From positions 1 through 41,731 of the forward strand of contig JALHQU010000037.1 of assembly GCA_022841795.1 (NCBI GenBank): 41,731 nucleotides of DNA. The letters run 5' to 3'. The notes beneath the pieces were generated by a model. The model saw only the letters and a list, made by a program, of their open reading frames with translations, was not told the DNA's origin and searched no databases. Positions 1 through 9,200 of the stretch are shown here, one piece after another; the stretch's first letter is position 1; each line of letters opens with the position of its first letter. This DNA comes from Fimbriiglobus sp. (GTDB taxonomy: Bacteria > Planctomycetota > Planctomycetia > Gemmatales > Gemmataceae). Made by a program: the position numbers and the translations under genes.

Positions 1-430
1 CGCCGCCGGCCCGAGCGGGAAGTCGGGCGACCCGGGCCGGGTCGAAGCCGATCTCGCCCGCGCCCGTCACCTGTTCGGTGAGCGCCGCCGGCCACACCGG
101 GGTGATGCCGATTCCGATCATTTCGACCGCGTCGGCCGAGCCGAACTCGATCCGAGCGTTCTGACCGGGGAGGGGAAGCTCCGACCCGGGGGCGGCCGGC
201 GAGAGCCGGACGACACCGCGTAGCTCGTCGGAGCCGGGAGCGGACTCCCTGGCTTCTCGCAACTTGTTTGAGAAGTCCCAGCCCGTCTTGTGCCCCCAGT
301 AGGCCAGGCCGCCGAGGGCGAGGATTACGGCGGCGGTCGGGACCATCAGCACCAGGCGGTGCGACCCGCTCGGATGGCTCGCGTCGGTCGAGCGTGCCGG
401 TCCGTTCATACCGGGTGTGAGAGTGCCCAC
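1..430 (-). CDS. RND efflux periplasmic adaptor (membrane-fusion protein), 5' part only
   Basis: The N-terminal 143 or so residues of a membrane-fusion protein that would link an inner-membrane RND pump to an outer-membrane channel. A GTG start at 430 is chosen because an AAGGAGG ribosome binding site lies 9 nt upstream (440-446); the in-frame ATG at 409 is too far from it. After a short cytoplasmic tail comes one hydrophobic segment (LVLMVPTAAVILALGGLAYW) that anchors or exports the protein. The visible end reads G-E-I-G-F-D-P-A-R-V-A-R-L-P-A-R-A-G-G, the usual beta-strand entry into the lipoyl/barrel region of CusB/CzcB-like adaptors. It is the last visible gene of minus-strand system A, after a TolC-type lipoprotein and two Cys-rich proteins. 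The pump gene is presumably beyond the left edge. Metal specificity cannot be read from this fragment. Confidence 0.72.
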   Translation of the reverse strand, partial: MGTLTPGMNGPARSTDASHPSGSHRLVLMVPTAAVILALGGLAYWGHKTGWDFSNKLREARESAPGSDELRGVVRLSPAAPGSELPLPGQNARIEFGSADAVEMIGIGITPVWPAALTEQVTGAGEIGFDPARVARLPARAGG

Positions 431-581
431 GATGACGCCCCTCCTTAAAGGGGGAAAAGCGAGCCTTATGTTCAGGATGACGAGTGTTTCGCAGGCGGCC
501 GCGGTCACTCGGGATGAACGCGGGAGAGCCCGACCGGCGGCGGAGTGTCCGCGGGGCCGAGTGTATGACGGGGGAAATGGA

Positions 582-1052
582 TCAGATTTGGAGCGAGCAG
601 TGGCAGATGAAGAGGGGCGGGGAGGCGGCCTGAGCGCTCACGCACTCGCGGTTCCGCCCGACCGACGCGGCCGGATGGAGGAACGGGGAGTCGAAGCAAA
701 GTCCGGTGTTCACGTCGAAGTGAATTGTGACGGCCTGGACCGCCACCTTGGTGGGCATGTCACCGAGTGCGGCCGGACAGCCGGGTGCGTGCTTACTGGG
801 TCCGGACGGTAACGACCCGTCGTGCGCCGATCGCCCCTCGCTGCCAGCGGTGAGACCCGCGTCGGTCGCCCGTTCACGGCACGAGTCACAGCGGCAGTCC
901 GACCGCGAGTCCGAAGCAACGTGCGTGTGTCGATCGGCCTCGGGCCGTGTTGCGGCGAACGCCTTGCCGGTCGGCGCGAACTGGCAGATGCACATGCCCG
1001 GGGGCATGAGCAGCGGCGCCACGACCAGGAACGTCACCACCGTGCGGAACAT
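582..1052 (-). CDS. small secreted Cys-rich protein of metal-efflux system A
   Basis: A 156-residue protein with an N-terminal hydrophobic export signal followed at once by a C-x-C pair (M-C-I-C-Q). A central C-x-C-x-x-C cluster (D-C-R-C-D-S-C) follows, then single cysteines and a C-terminal C-x-C (F-I-C-H-C). Histidines are scattered between the clusters. The layout (signal peptide, CxC at the mature N-terminus, mid-protein Cys cluster, C-terminal CxC) matches the genes at 2732-3169 and, partly, 21317-21820, although overall sequence identity is low. It lies between the TolC-type gene and the adaptor gene of system A on the same strand. I infer a periplasmic or envelope metal-binding role. 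No named family was recognised and direct function is unknown. The several other frames open here lack any export signal or pattern. Confidence 0.62.
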   Translation of the reverse strand: MFRTVVTFLVVAPLLMPPGMCICQFAPTGKAFAATRPEADRHTHVASDSRSDCRCDSCRERATDAGLTAGSEGRSAHDGSLPSGPSKHAPGCPAALGDMPTKVAVQAVTIHFDVNTGLCFDSPFLHPAASVGRNRECVSAQAASPPLFICHCSLQI

Positions 1053-1147
1053 CGGATTCCCGTGTGAACAGGGCCTAGCTTAGCATACGAATCATACCCA
1101 CCGCGTCGCCGGCGGGCAATGCGACCCGCGCGAGGCCGGCGTCCAAA

Positions 1148-2641
1148 TCAGCGCGGTTTCGGTTCGTTCCCGGGCAGTCGCCCGGGTGCCGCAAGCACGC
1201 CCGCCCCCGCGGACGGGCCGACGGGTTTCGGGGCCGGGCCGGGCCAGTACTCTTCGAGCAGCAAGGCCGAGAGGTCGGCCGCCGACCGCCACGCCTCGCC
1301 GAGGGCGCGGTTGTATTCGAGCCGCGCCTCGGCCACCGCCCGCTGCGCCTGGATCACCCGCAGGTACTCGAACTGCCCGCCCTTGAACGCTTCGAGCGAC
1401 AACTTGTAAGTCTCTTCCGCCTTCGGGAGGATTTCCGTCCGGTACTGCCCGGCCAGCTTCAGGGCCGCCGAGTACGTCCGGAGTGCGGTCGCCACCCGCT
1501 CGGCGAGGTCGTTCTCGACCCTCGCGACGTCCTGCACCGCCATGCCGAGTTCGGCCTTCGCCGCCCGTATATTTCCCTGGTTCCGGTTCCACGCCGGGAT
1601 GGGCGCACTCACCCCGACGAGCCAGTCGTTCGACTTGTTCTGCCCCTGGTAGGTGTACCCGGTGGACAGGGTCAAGTTCGGGATCGGTTCCACCTCCGCC
1701 CGGCGGATGGCGGCCTGCGCCCGCTCCACCCCGACCCGCGCGGACCGCACCTCGGGGTGGGTGGCGAGGACCGTGTCGAGGGTGCGATCCGCGTCGTAAA
1801 GGGGCACGTCCTCGAACGGCCCGGCGGCGGTGCCGACGGGGAGCCGCGGGTCGCCGACCAGGGCCGCGAGCCGCTTGCGGGCACCGGGGAGTTCCTGCCG
1901 GGCGGCCTCCGCCTGGGAGCGGAACCGGGCGAGTTCGACTTCGAGCTGCACCAGGTCGAGCCGGGCGATCTGCTTGTTGTCGAGGAGCGTCTGCCCGTTC
2001 TTCACGGCTTCGCCGGCGAGCTTGGTCAGTTCGTCGAGGACGGTGATCCGCCGCTCCAGGGCGTAGAGGTCGTAGAAGGCGGCCCGCACCGAGCCGACGA
2101 CGCCGTACCGCTCGCGGAGCAGGGAGAGGGTCGTCTGGTCCACCTCTTTCGCGGCCACCGCCTGGGACAGCGAGAGCTTCCGCCCCGTGACAATCTCCTG
2201 GGAGATCTGGGGGGCGGTGATGATGCCGCCCGGCCCGGTCCGGTCCCCGAGTTCGTCCGCCGTGACGGCGAGCGTCGGGTTCGGGTAGAGGCCGGCCTGG
2301 ACGTACTTGCCTTGCGCGGCGTCGATGGCGAACGTCGCCTTCCCGAGCCGCGGGTTGCTCCCGACCGCGAGTTGCACCAACTCGTCCACCTGGACCGGAC
2401 CGGCCGCGGGGCCGGGCGCGTCGGCGGTGCTGGACGCGCCTTTCCCGGCCGGCTCCTGATGCGCCACGCGGGTGACGGGCGAGGCGGGGAGTCGCGCGGG
2501 CGGCCGAGTCGCGGCGACCGGGTAGGGGTCGAGGGGGGCGGTGTAAGGCCCGGAGGCACAGCCTACCGTGGCGACTCCCAGGGCACCGCTCGCGAGCCAC
2601 CCGATCGCGCGTCGGCCGCCCGTCCGAAACGGATTTCGCAT
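1148..2641 (-). CDS. TolC-family outer-membrane efflux lipoprotein (system A)
   Basis: A 497-residue outer-membrane factor forming the trimeric exit duct of a tripartite RND efflux pump. The start at 2641 has a GGAGGAG ribosome binding site 4 nt upstream. The signal peptide ends in a lipobox (A-T-V-G-C, Cys near residue 28), so the protein is probably lipid-anchored. A Pro/Ala-rich linker of about 55 residues follows. Two long heptad-like helical repeats are then visible, each with the family's N-P-x-L/P-N-P-T-L motifs (S-N-P-R-L-G near residue 95, Y-P-N-P-T-L near 118, I-P-N-L-T-L near 320). Its length fits the TolC/CusC/CzcC family. It follows the Cys-rich gene at 2732-3169 and precedes the second Cys-rich gene and the adaptor, so it is likely co-transcribed with them. 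The C-terminus is Pro/Gly-rich and disordered. Confidence 0.9.
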   Translation of the reverse strand: MRNPFRTGGRRAIGWLASGALGVATVGCASGPYTAPLDPYPVAATRPPARLPASPVTRVAHQEPAGKGASSTADAPGPAAGPVQVDELVQLAVGSNPRLGKATFAIDAAQGKYVQAGLYPNPTLAVTADELGDRTGPGGIITAPQISQEIVTGRKLSLSQAVAAKEVDQTTLSLLRERYGVVGSVRAAFYDLYALERRITVLDELTKLAGEAVKNGQTLLDNKQIARLDLVQLEVELARFRSQAEAARQELPGARKRLAALVGDPRLPVGTAAGPFEDVPLYDADRTLDTVLATHPEVRSARVGVERAQAAIRRAEVEPIPNLTLSTGYTYQGQNKSNDWLVGVSAPIPAWNRNQGNIRAAKAELGMAVQDVARVENDLAERVATALRTYSAALKLAGQYRTEILPKAEETYKLSLEAFKGGQFEYLRVIQAQRAVAEARLEYNRALGEAWRSAADLSALLLEEYWPGPAPKPVGPSAGAGVLAAPGRLPGNEPKPR

Positions 2642-2731
2642 GACACTCCTCCGACCCGCCCGGAACAGCCGGGGGGCATGTTTGGGACACCCGTCGGAAA
2701 TGGCGACCGGGCAGAAGGCGGAGGGGTGGAC

Positions 2732-3169
2732 CTAGCAGCGAAATGAGTGGCAGTACCTGAGCCGGTCGGATTTCGACGAGGTCGGTTCACAGACGACGCG
2801 GAATTGTAAGTTCAGACCGCAGGACAAGGGGATTTCAACGGCCCCGTAAGCCGCCACCGGAAAGTCGCCGAGTCCGCCGTCACCGGCGAGGCGTTCTCCG
2901 CCTGCGGTCGGCAAGACGAGATCGACACTCGGCCCGTGCGGACACGGCTCACCGGGGGAAGGCTTTCGCTCGGTCGGTTGTGGCTCTTCCGGTTCACGGT
3001 GCGACTGACAGGAGCAGTTGTGGGTCTCGAACGTTGCCGGGTCCACCTGGACGGTCTCGGCAACGCAGGTCGTACCGCGGACGAGTGCCGCGAGTTGGCA
3101 CGGGCAACGGAGCGGCCCGCCGGTCGTAACCGACATGACCACCGCGATGATCGTTGCCAACAGCCGCAT
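2732..3169 (-). CDS. small secreted Cys-rich protein heading system A
   Basis: A 145-residue protein with an N-terminal signal peptide (M-R-L-L-A-T-I-I-A-V-V-M-S-V) and a C-x-C pair (R-C-P-C-Q) right after it. A central N-C-S-C-Q-S-H cluster follows, then a P-C-P-H-G motif and a C-terminal tail of Y-C-H-S-F-R-C. It is the first gene of minus-strand system A and is divergent from the Cys-rich gene of system B at 3428, with about 260 bp of shared control region. Cys and His pairs suggest metal binding in the periplasm or at the cell surface; this is inference. The ribosome binding site is weak, so the exact start is less sure than the frame. No named family was recognised. Confidence 0.62.
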   Translation of the reverse strand: MRLLATIIAVVMSVTTGGPLRCPCQLAALVRGTTCVAETVQVDPATFETHNCSCQSHREPEEPQPTERKPSPGEPCPHGPSVDLVLPTAGGERLAGDGGLGDFPVAAYGAVEIPLSCGLNLQFRVVCEPTSSKSDRLRYCHSFRC

Positions 3170-3374
3170 GACCGAGGTTCCCGAACGGACGGCGCGGAGA
3201 GACTCACCACGTCCTCTTCATCGGCACGGCACCGTCGGAAGAACAGGGAAAATCGATTCACACCGGACGGCCGGCAAACCGCCGACCCACGCAGGAGGGG
3301 GAGGGAGCCCCAGAGTGAGCGGGCGGCGGGCTGAGTACTTCACGCTGCCTTCGGCATCTGATTCTTCACCCGCG

Positions 3375-3389
3375 GCCCGTTCAACGGGC
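3375..3389. promoter_or_regulatory. 15-bp dyad upstream of system B (possible operator)
   Basis: GCCCGTT-C-AACGGGC is a perfect 7-bp dyad around one central base, about 39 bp before the first gene of system B and inside the divergent control region shared with system A. The half-site AACGGGC occurs twice upstream of system C as well (21878-21884 and 21899-21905). A role as a binding site for a regulator encoded elsewhere is inference. Confidence 0.35.
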
Positions 3390-3427
3390 GGAAAAGGCAT
3401 ACTTGGCCGGGAACCGATTTTTGGTGT

Positions 3428-3880
3428 ATGGACCGAACGATGGAACACCTCCGCAGAATACTCCCCTGGCTGTGTGCCGCTCTATTGGTCCTTTCCGGGG
3501 CCATCGGGCGGGGGGTTGTGCTGTGCGTCAGTTCCGACGGAGGCACGCGCCTGGAGGCGGCGGACGAAGCTGGACGGTGCCGGGAAGGCAAACAGGGCTT
3601 TTCTGCTTCGGACGATGCCGAGTGTTCGCAACTGACTCTCGCTGCTCGCAGTTGCCAGGGGTGCGAAGACTTGACGGTCGCTGACGGGTCGGTGCGACTC
3701 GCCTCATTCAACCCCGAATCGACCCTGACCTTGCCCCCTGTGGTGTTCGTCGCCGCGATCCTTCCGTCCGACGCGGCGGCCGATACGTTCACTCGCGTTC
3801 GGACGCCACGTTCCTCCCGTCCGGCCTCACTCTCGTCCGACGTCTACGCCGTCCGAAAGACCGTCTCTCTCCTCATCTGA
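3428..3880 (+). CDS. small secreted Cys-containing protein heading system B
   Basis: A 150-residue protein with an N-terminal signal peptide (L-P-W-L-C-A-A-L-L-V-L-S-G-A) and several cysteines in the first half (V-L-C-V, G-R-C-R-E, E-C-S, S-C-Q-G-C-E). The rest is low in cysteine and ends in a hydrophobic V-S-L-L-I, similar to the end of the system C counterpart (21317-21820). It stands directly upstream of the czcC-like gene on the same strand, as the comparable genes stand at the heads of systems A and C. A second in-frame ATG at 3440 gives a slightly shorter signal peptide, and neither start has a clear ribosome binding site. Function is unknown; a metal-binding or sensing role in the envelope is inferred only from position and Cys content. 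Confidence 0.6.
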   Translation: MDRTMEHLRRILPWLCAALLVLSGAIGRGVVLCVSSDGGTRLEAADEAGRCREGKQGFSASDDAECSQLTLAARSCQGCEDLTVADGSVRLASFNPESTLTLPPVVFVAAILPSDAAADTFTRVRTPRSSRPASLSSDVYAVRKTVSLLI

Positions 3881-3983
3881 TCCGCCAGGCCTTCGCTCTC
3901 GGTCGCGGCACGCGCCGCCGCGCTTCCGCGTGAAGTCGTTTCGCCACGCGCCCCAGTAACCAGTTCGCTCACGACCGGATCCC

Positions 3984-5312
3984 ATGAAGACACGAACCCT
4001 GATCCTCGGACTCCTTTTCTCCACCCACCTCGGGCCCACCCCGGCGGCCGCGATTTCGTCCTCGGAGTCGCAGCCGGCCGAACCGGACGAGGGCACGACG
4101 CCCGCCGCGTTCGACGGCGAGCGGGCGGCCCCGCCCGAACTGTCCGGCGACCTCACCTTGAGCGAGGTGCTGTCCGCGACACTCAAGGGCAGCCCGCGGC
4201 TTGCGGCCTACTCGTGGGAGGTGCGGGCGAGCGAGGCCAAGGTGCTCCAGGCCACCCTCCGGCCCAACCCCGAACTGTCGCTCAGTCCGGAAAACTTCGT
4301 CGGGTCGGGGGCGTTCGGGGATCAGGTCCAGTACCAGAACACGCTGCAACTGAGTCAGCTCATCGAACTCGGCGACAAGCGGGAACTCCGCACGCGGGCG
4401 GCGGCCGCGGCGCAGGATCGGGTGCGGGTCGAGTACGAATCGACTCGCGTCGAGGTGCTCGGGACTGCGACCGTGGATTTCATCGAGGTGGTCAGCGCGC
4501 AGGAGGAGGTGCGGTTGGCCAAGCTCGCCCTGGCCCAGGCCGAAGAGTTGGTGCGGGCGGTCGAGCGCCGCACCAAGGCGAGCATCGGTTCTCCGCTGGA
4601 AGACAAGCGAGCGCGGATTCTCGTCGCCCGGGCGGGGTCGTCGCTGCGGGCAGCCACCCGCTCGCTCCAGGTGTCGAAGCAGCAACTCGTGGCGAACTGG
4701 GGGAGTCGCGGGGCGGACGTCCGGTCGGCCTCGGGCGACTTGTTCGGTACGCACCCGCTCCCGCCCCTGGAGGTTCTTTTCGCGCGGGTGGACGGAGCGC
4801 CCGAGCGGCAGGCCGCCGCTGCGGAGGAAAAGGTGCGGGCCGCGGAGGCCGCGCTCGCCCGGTCGCGGAGTGTGTCGGACGTGGTGGTGTCCGGCGCGTG
4901 GCGGCAGGGGCGGAACTGGGACGACCAGACGGTGGTGGCGGGGGTGAGTTTCCCGCTCAAGATCTTCGACCGCGCTCAGGGGGACATCGTGGCTTCCGAC
5001 GCCCAGGTCGAGAAGTCGAAGGTGGAGACGAGGTCGGTCGAGGTCCGCCTGCGGGCCGTCGTCTTCGCCCTGTACCAGGAGATCGTCCAGGCGAAGGAAG
5101 TGACGGACGGCATGGCGAAGGAGATCGTCCCGCGGACCGAGGAGGCGATGGTGCTCGCCCGCACCGGCTTCGCCCAGGGGGTGTACTCGCAGCTCGAACT
5201 GCTTGACGCCCAGCGGACCCTCATCGAGGTCCGTCTGGAACACATCCAGGCGGGCGCGAAGTACCACCGCCTCGTCGCCGAGATCGAGAAACTGCTCGGC
5301 ACACCACTGTAA
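3984..5312 (+). CDS. czcC: CzcC/TolC-family outer-membrane efflux protein (system B)
   Basis: A 442-residue outer-membrane channel component with a cleavable signal peptide (first ~23 residues, ending P-A-A-A). Unlike the channel proteins of systems A and C it has no lipobox. Two outer-membrane-factor repeats are visible, with R-P-N-P-E-L-S-L near residue 92 starting the first periplasmic helix and long Ala/Glu/Arg-rich coiled-coil stretches after it. L-I-E-L-G-D-K-R resembles the CzcC signature before the second helix pair. It is followed after 18 bp by the CzcB-like adaptor and then the pump, the canonical C-B-A order of heavy-metal efflux operons. The gene symbol reflects this context and the CzcA type of the pump rather than proven specificity. 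Confidence 0.88.
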   Translation: MKTRTLILGLLFSTHLGPTPAAAISSSESQPAEPDEGTTPAAFDGERAAPPELSGDLTLSEVLSATLKGSPRLAAYSWEVRASEAKVLQATLRPNPELSLSPENFVGSGAFGDQVQYQNTLQLSQLIELGDKRELRTRAAAAAQDRVRVEYESTRVEVLGTATVDFIEVVSAQEEVRLAKLALAQAEELVRAVERRTKASIGSPLEDKRARILVARAGSSLRAATRSLQVSKQQLVANWGSRGADVRSASGDLFGTHPLPPLEVLFARVDGAPERQAAAAEEKVRAAEAALARSRSVSDVVVSGAWRQGRNWDDQTVVAGVSFPLKIFDRAQGDIVASDAQVEKSKVETRSVEVRLRAVVFALYQEIVQAKEVTDGMAKEIVPRTEEAMVLARTGFAQGVYSQLELLDAQRTLIEVRLEHIQAGAKYHRLVAEIEKLLGTPL

Positions 5313-5330
5313 ACAAATCTGGAGGGAACG

Positions 5331-6275
5331 ATGACACTGAGAAAGAGACGACTGCTGATTGTGACGTGTGTGATTTCGCTCGCGGCGAATGTGTGCGCCG
5401 CGAATCGGTCGGCCCGCGCGGAGGAGCACGGCGAACACGGTGAACACGGCGAGGAAGAGGGGAAGATCGAACTTTCCGCCGAGTCGATGACCCAACTGGG
5501 CCTGACGGTGCTCGCCGCCGGACCCGCCAGGTTGAACGTGCCCCTCACGCTCACCGGCAAGCTCATGCCGCACGAGGACCGCGTGGCGCACGTCACCCCG
5601 CGGTTCTCCGGGGTCATTCGGGAGGTCCGCAAGCGGCTCGGCGATCCGGTAGGCCGTGGGGAAACCGTGGCGGTGGTGGAGAACAACCAGACCCTCCAGC
5701 CGTACGAGGTGAAGGCGCAGATTCCGGGTGTGGTCGTCCGCCGCCACGCGACGGTCGGTGAATCGGTGAGCGACGCGAGCGCCCTGTTCGACGTTGCGGA
5801 CTACAGCGAACTCTTCGCGGACTTCTTCGTGTTCCCGGGTGATTACGCCAAGGTGCGTCTCGGTCAGCGGGTACTGATCCGCTTCCCGGACGAGCGGGTG
5901 GCGGAGTCGTCGATCACGTTCCTCTCGCCGGTGACGGACGCCGAGACCCAGTCGCGGTTCGTCCGCGCCGTCCTCCCGAACCCGGCGGCCACGTTCCACG
6001 CGGGGATGTTCGTGACCGGTGACATCGTTCTCGAAGAGGCGACGGTCGCCGTCGCGGTCGCGAACTCGGCCCTGCGGACGAGCGAGGGGAAGGTCGTGGT
6101 CTTCGTCGAGGGCGAAGCCGGGCACTTCGAGGCCCACCCCGTGCTCACCGGACGCCGGGACAAGGACGCGACCGAGATTCTGAAAGGGCTTCAGGCCGGA
6201 GATCGGTACGCGGCCGGAAACACTTTCATCCTCCAGGCCGAGCTTGAGAAAGGCGAAGCCGAGCACGAACACTAG
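5331..6275 (+). CDS. czcB: CzcB-like periplasmic adaptor (membrane-fusion protein, system B)
   Basis: A 314-residue adaptor connecting the CzcA pump to the outer-membrane channel. A GGAGGG ribosome binding site precedes the ATG. The N-terminal signal peptide is followed by a His/Glu-rich stretch (E-E-H-G-E-H-G-E-H-G-E-E-E) and the protein ends in H-E-H; both are likely metal-binding tails as in CzcB. The core shows the barrel-sandwich region (P-R-F-S-G-V-I-R-E-V near residue 88, then the second lipoyl half Q-I-P-G-V-V-V-R-R-H). A beta-barrel region and a C-terminal L-x-x-G-D-R-Y-A membrane-proximal domain follow. It is short for the family, and no long coiled-coil hairpin is evident between the lipoyl halves. 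It sits 18 bp after the channel gene and 17 bp before the pump gene. Confidence 0.9.
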   Translation: MTLRKRRLLIVTCVISLAANVCAANRSARAEEHGEHGEHGEEEGKIELSAESMTQLGLTVLAAGPARLNVPLTLTGKLMPHEDRVAHVTPRFSGVIREVRKRLGDPVGRGETVAVVENNQTLQPYEVKAQIPGVVVRRHATVGESVSDASALFDVADYSELFADFFVFPGDYAKVRLGQRVLIRFPDERVAESSITFLSPVTDAETQSRFVRAVLPNPAATFHAGMFVTGDIVLEEATVAVAVANSALRTSEGKVVVFVEGEAGHFEAHPVLTGRRDKDATEILKGLQAGDRYAAGNTFILQAELEKGEAEHEH

Positions 6276-6292
6276 AAGCTACGGGAAACGAT

Positions 6293-9200
6293 ATGCTTGA
6301 GCGACTCCTTCACTTTTCCATCCACCACCGTCTCCTGGTCATTCTCCTCACCGCGGGGGCCGCCCTCGTCGGGGTCGAGTCGTTACTCCGACTGCCGATC
6401 GACGCGGTGCCGGACATCACGAACAACCAGGTGCAGATCAACACCGTGTACCCGGCCTTCTCGCCGCCGGAGGTGGAGAAGCAACTCACCTTCCCGGTCG
6501 AGACCGCCCTCGCCGGCATTCCCGGGCTGTCCTACACGCGGTCGCTGTCCCGGAACGGCTTCTCCCAGGTGACCGCCGTGTTCGACGACGCGGTGGACAT
6601 CTACTTCGCCCGGCAGCAGGTGAACGAGCGGCTGACCGAGGCCCGCGCCGCCCTCCCGCCCGGGGCCGAGCCGAAGATGGGGCCGATCTCGACCGGCCTC
6701 GGGGAAATCTACATGTGGGTGGTGGAGTACGAGCAGAGGACGGGGGAGCGCCAGCCGACCGAGGAGGGGGCGGCCGGCTTTCAGTCGGACGGCTCGTTCC
6801 TGACCCCCGAGGGCCGCACCCTGCGGTCGCCACTGGAGAAGGCCGCCTACCTCCGGGAAATCCAGGACTGGGTCATCCGCCCGCAACTGAAGACCGTCAC
6901 CGGCGTCGCCGGCGTGGACGCGATCGGCGGGTATCTGAAGCACTACGTGGTCCAGCCCGACCCGACGAAGCTCGTCGCGTTCGAGGTCACGCTCGGGGAC
7001 ATCCTCACCGCGCTTGAACAGAACAGCCAGAGCAGCGGGGCGGGGTACATCGAGCAGCGCGGGGAGTCGTACGTCGTCCGCTCGTCGGGTATGCTTCGGA
7101 ACGAGGAGGAGATCGCGGACGTGATGGTGCGGGAGCACCGCGGAATTCCGATCCGGGTGCGGGACATCGCGTCGGTGGTTCTCGGCTCCGAGCTTCGCAC
7201 CGGGTCGGCGAGCGAGAACGGGGAGGAGGTCGTCGTCGGCACCGCGCTGATGCTCATCGGGGAGAACAGCCGGACCGTGTCGAAGGCGGTGGACGAGAAA
7301 CTCACCCAGGTGAACAAATCCCTCCCAGCGGACATTCGGGCAAAACCGGTCCTGAATCGAACGAAGTTGGTGGACGCCACCGTCCGCACCGTGGAGAGGA
7401 ACCTGTCCGAAGGGGCGATTCTCGTCATCGTGGTCCTCCTCGTGCTGCTCGGAAACATCCGGGCGGCCCTCATCACCGCGCTCGCCATCCCGCTCTCGAT
7501 GTGCCTCACCGCCTTCGGCATGGTCCAGGGGCGGGTGAGCGGGAACCTCATGAGCCTCGGGGCCATCGACTTCGGCCTCATCGTCGATGGGGCGGTCATC
7601 ATCGTCGAGAACTGCCTCCGCCGGCTGGCGGACAAGCAGCACGAACTGGGGCGCACGCTCACCCTCGACGAGCGGCTTCAGGAGGTCGTGATCGCGACGA
7701 AGGAGACGATCCAGCCGTCCGTCTACGGGCAGGCGATCATCGTGACCGTTTACGTTCCGATTCTGGCCCTGACGGGCATCGAGGGGAAAATGTTCCAGCC
7801 GATGGCCGTGACGGTCATCCTCGCGCTCATTGCGGCGTTCGTCCTGTCGATGACGTTCATCCCGGCGATGGTCGCCGTGTGCTTGGGCGGGAGGATATCG
7901 GAGGGGGAGAATTTCATCGTCCGGGGGCTGAAGCGAGTCTACGAACCCGGCCTCCGGATCGTCCTCCGCCACGCGCTCCCGGTCGTTTCCGCCGCGGCGG
8001 GCGCGTTCGTCCTGTCCTTGTGGCTGTTCGCCCAACTGGGGCAGGAGTTCGTCCCGACCCTCGACGAAAAGGATCTCGCCCTCCAGGTGCTCCGGATGCC
8101 GCGCACCAGCCTCACGCAGTCGCAAGAAATGCAGTTGGCCGTCGAGAAGACGATCAGCAGTCTCCCCGAAGTCGCGTTCGTGTTCTCGAAGACCGGCACC
8201 GCCGAGATCGCGGCCGACCCGATGCCGCCGAACATCTCGGACACGTTCGTCATCTTCAAGGCGCAGGCCGAGTGGCCGAACCCCTCGCTCCCAAAAGCGG
8301 ACCTCGTGCAACGGATTCGCGAGCGGGTCGAGAAACTTCCCGGGAACAGTTACGAGTTCACGCAGCCGATCCAGATGCGGTTCAACGAGCTCATCGCCGG
8401 CGTTCGGAGTGACGTGGCCGTGAAGCTCTTCGGCGACGACTACGAGAAGATGCTCCCGGTCGCACAGGAGATCTTTCAGGTGCTGAAGGCGGTCCCCGGC
8501 GCGGCCGACCCGAAGGTGGAGCAGGTCACCGGGCTGCCGTTTCTCGACATCTCGGTGAAACGGCGGGAGGCGTCCCGCCTCGGCCTCTCGGTGAAGGACG
8601 TGCAGGACGTGATCGCGACCGCGGTCGGCGGACGCGAGGCCGGGTTCGTCTTCGAGGGGGACCGGCGGTTCAACCTGCTCGTCCGCCTCCCCGAATCACT
8701 GCGGACCGACCTGGACACGCTTCGGCGTCTGCCCGTACCGCTCCCGTCGCCGCGAGCCGGTGAGGAGGCGGAGCCCGTGGATGGGACCGACCACGCTCCC
8801 GGATTCGTCCCCCTCTCGTCGGTGGCCGAGTTGAACCTCGTTGATGGCCCGAATCAGATCAGCCGCGAGAACGGGAAGCGACGGATCGTGATCCAGGCGA
8901 ACGTCCGCGGCCGCGACCTCGGCGGGTTCGTGGCGGAGGCGCAGAAGGCGATCGAGGAGAAGGTCAAACTCCCGGCCGGCTACTGGACGACCTGGGGCGG
9001 ACAGTTCGAGAACCTGGCCGCGGCGAAGAAGCGACTGCTGATCGTCGTCCCGGCGTGCTTCTTCCTCATCTTCCTGCTCCTGTTCAGCACCTTCGGTTCC
9101 GTCCGGCAGGCGCTCATGGTGTTCAGCGCTGTCCCGCTCGCCCTGTCCGGCGGGATCGTGTCCCTCTGGCTGTGCGGGCTGCCGTTCTCGATCTCGGCCG

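Noticed and set aside
3969-6272. 767-residue minus-strand open frame over the czcC and czcB genes
   Set aside because: The sense strand carries two well-supported genes with ribosome binding sites; this frame shows only compositional bias.
6383-8311. Long minus-strand open frame (about 640 residues) opposite the CzcA gene
   Set aside because: Its composition (Arg, Asp, His and Pro runs) is that expected of antisense to a GC-rich gene; it has no domain, no ribosome binding site and the sense strand is clearly a pump.
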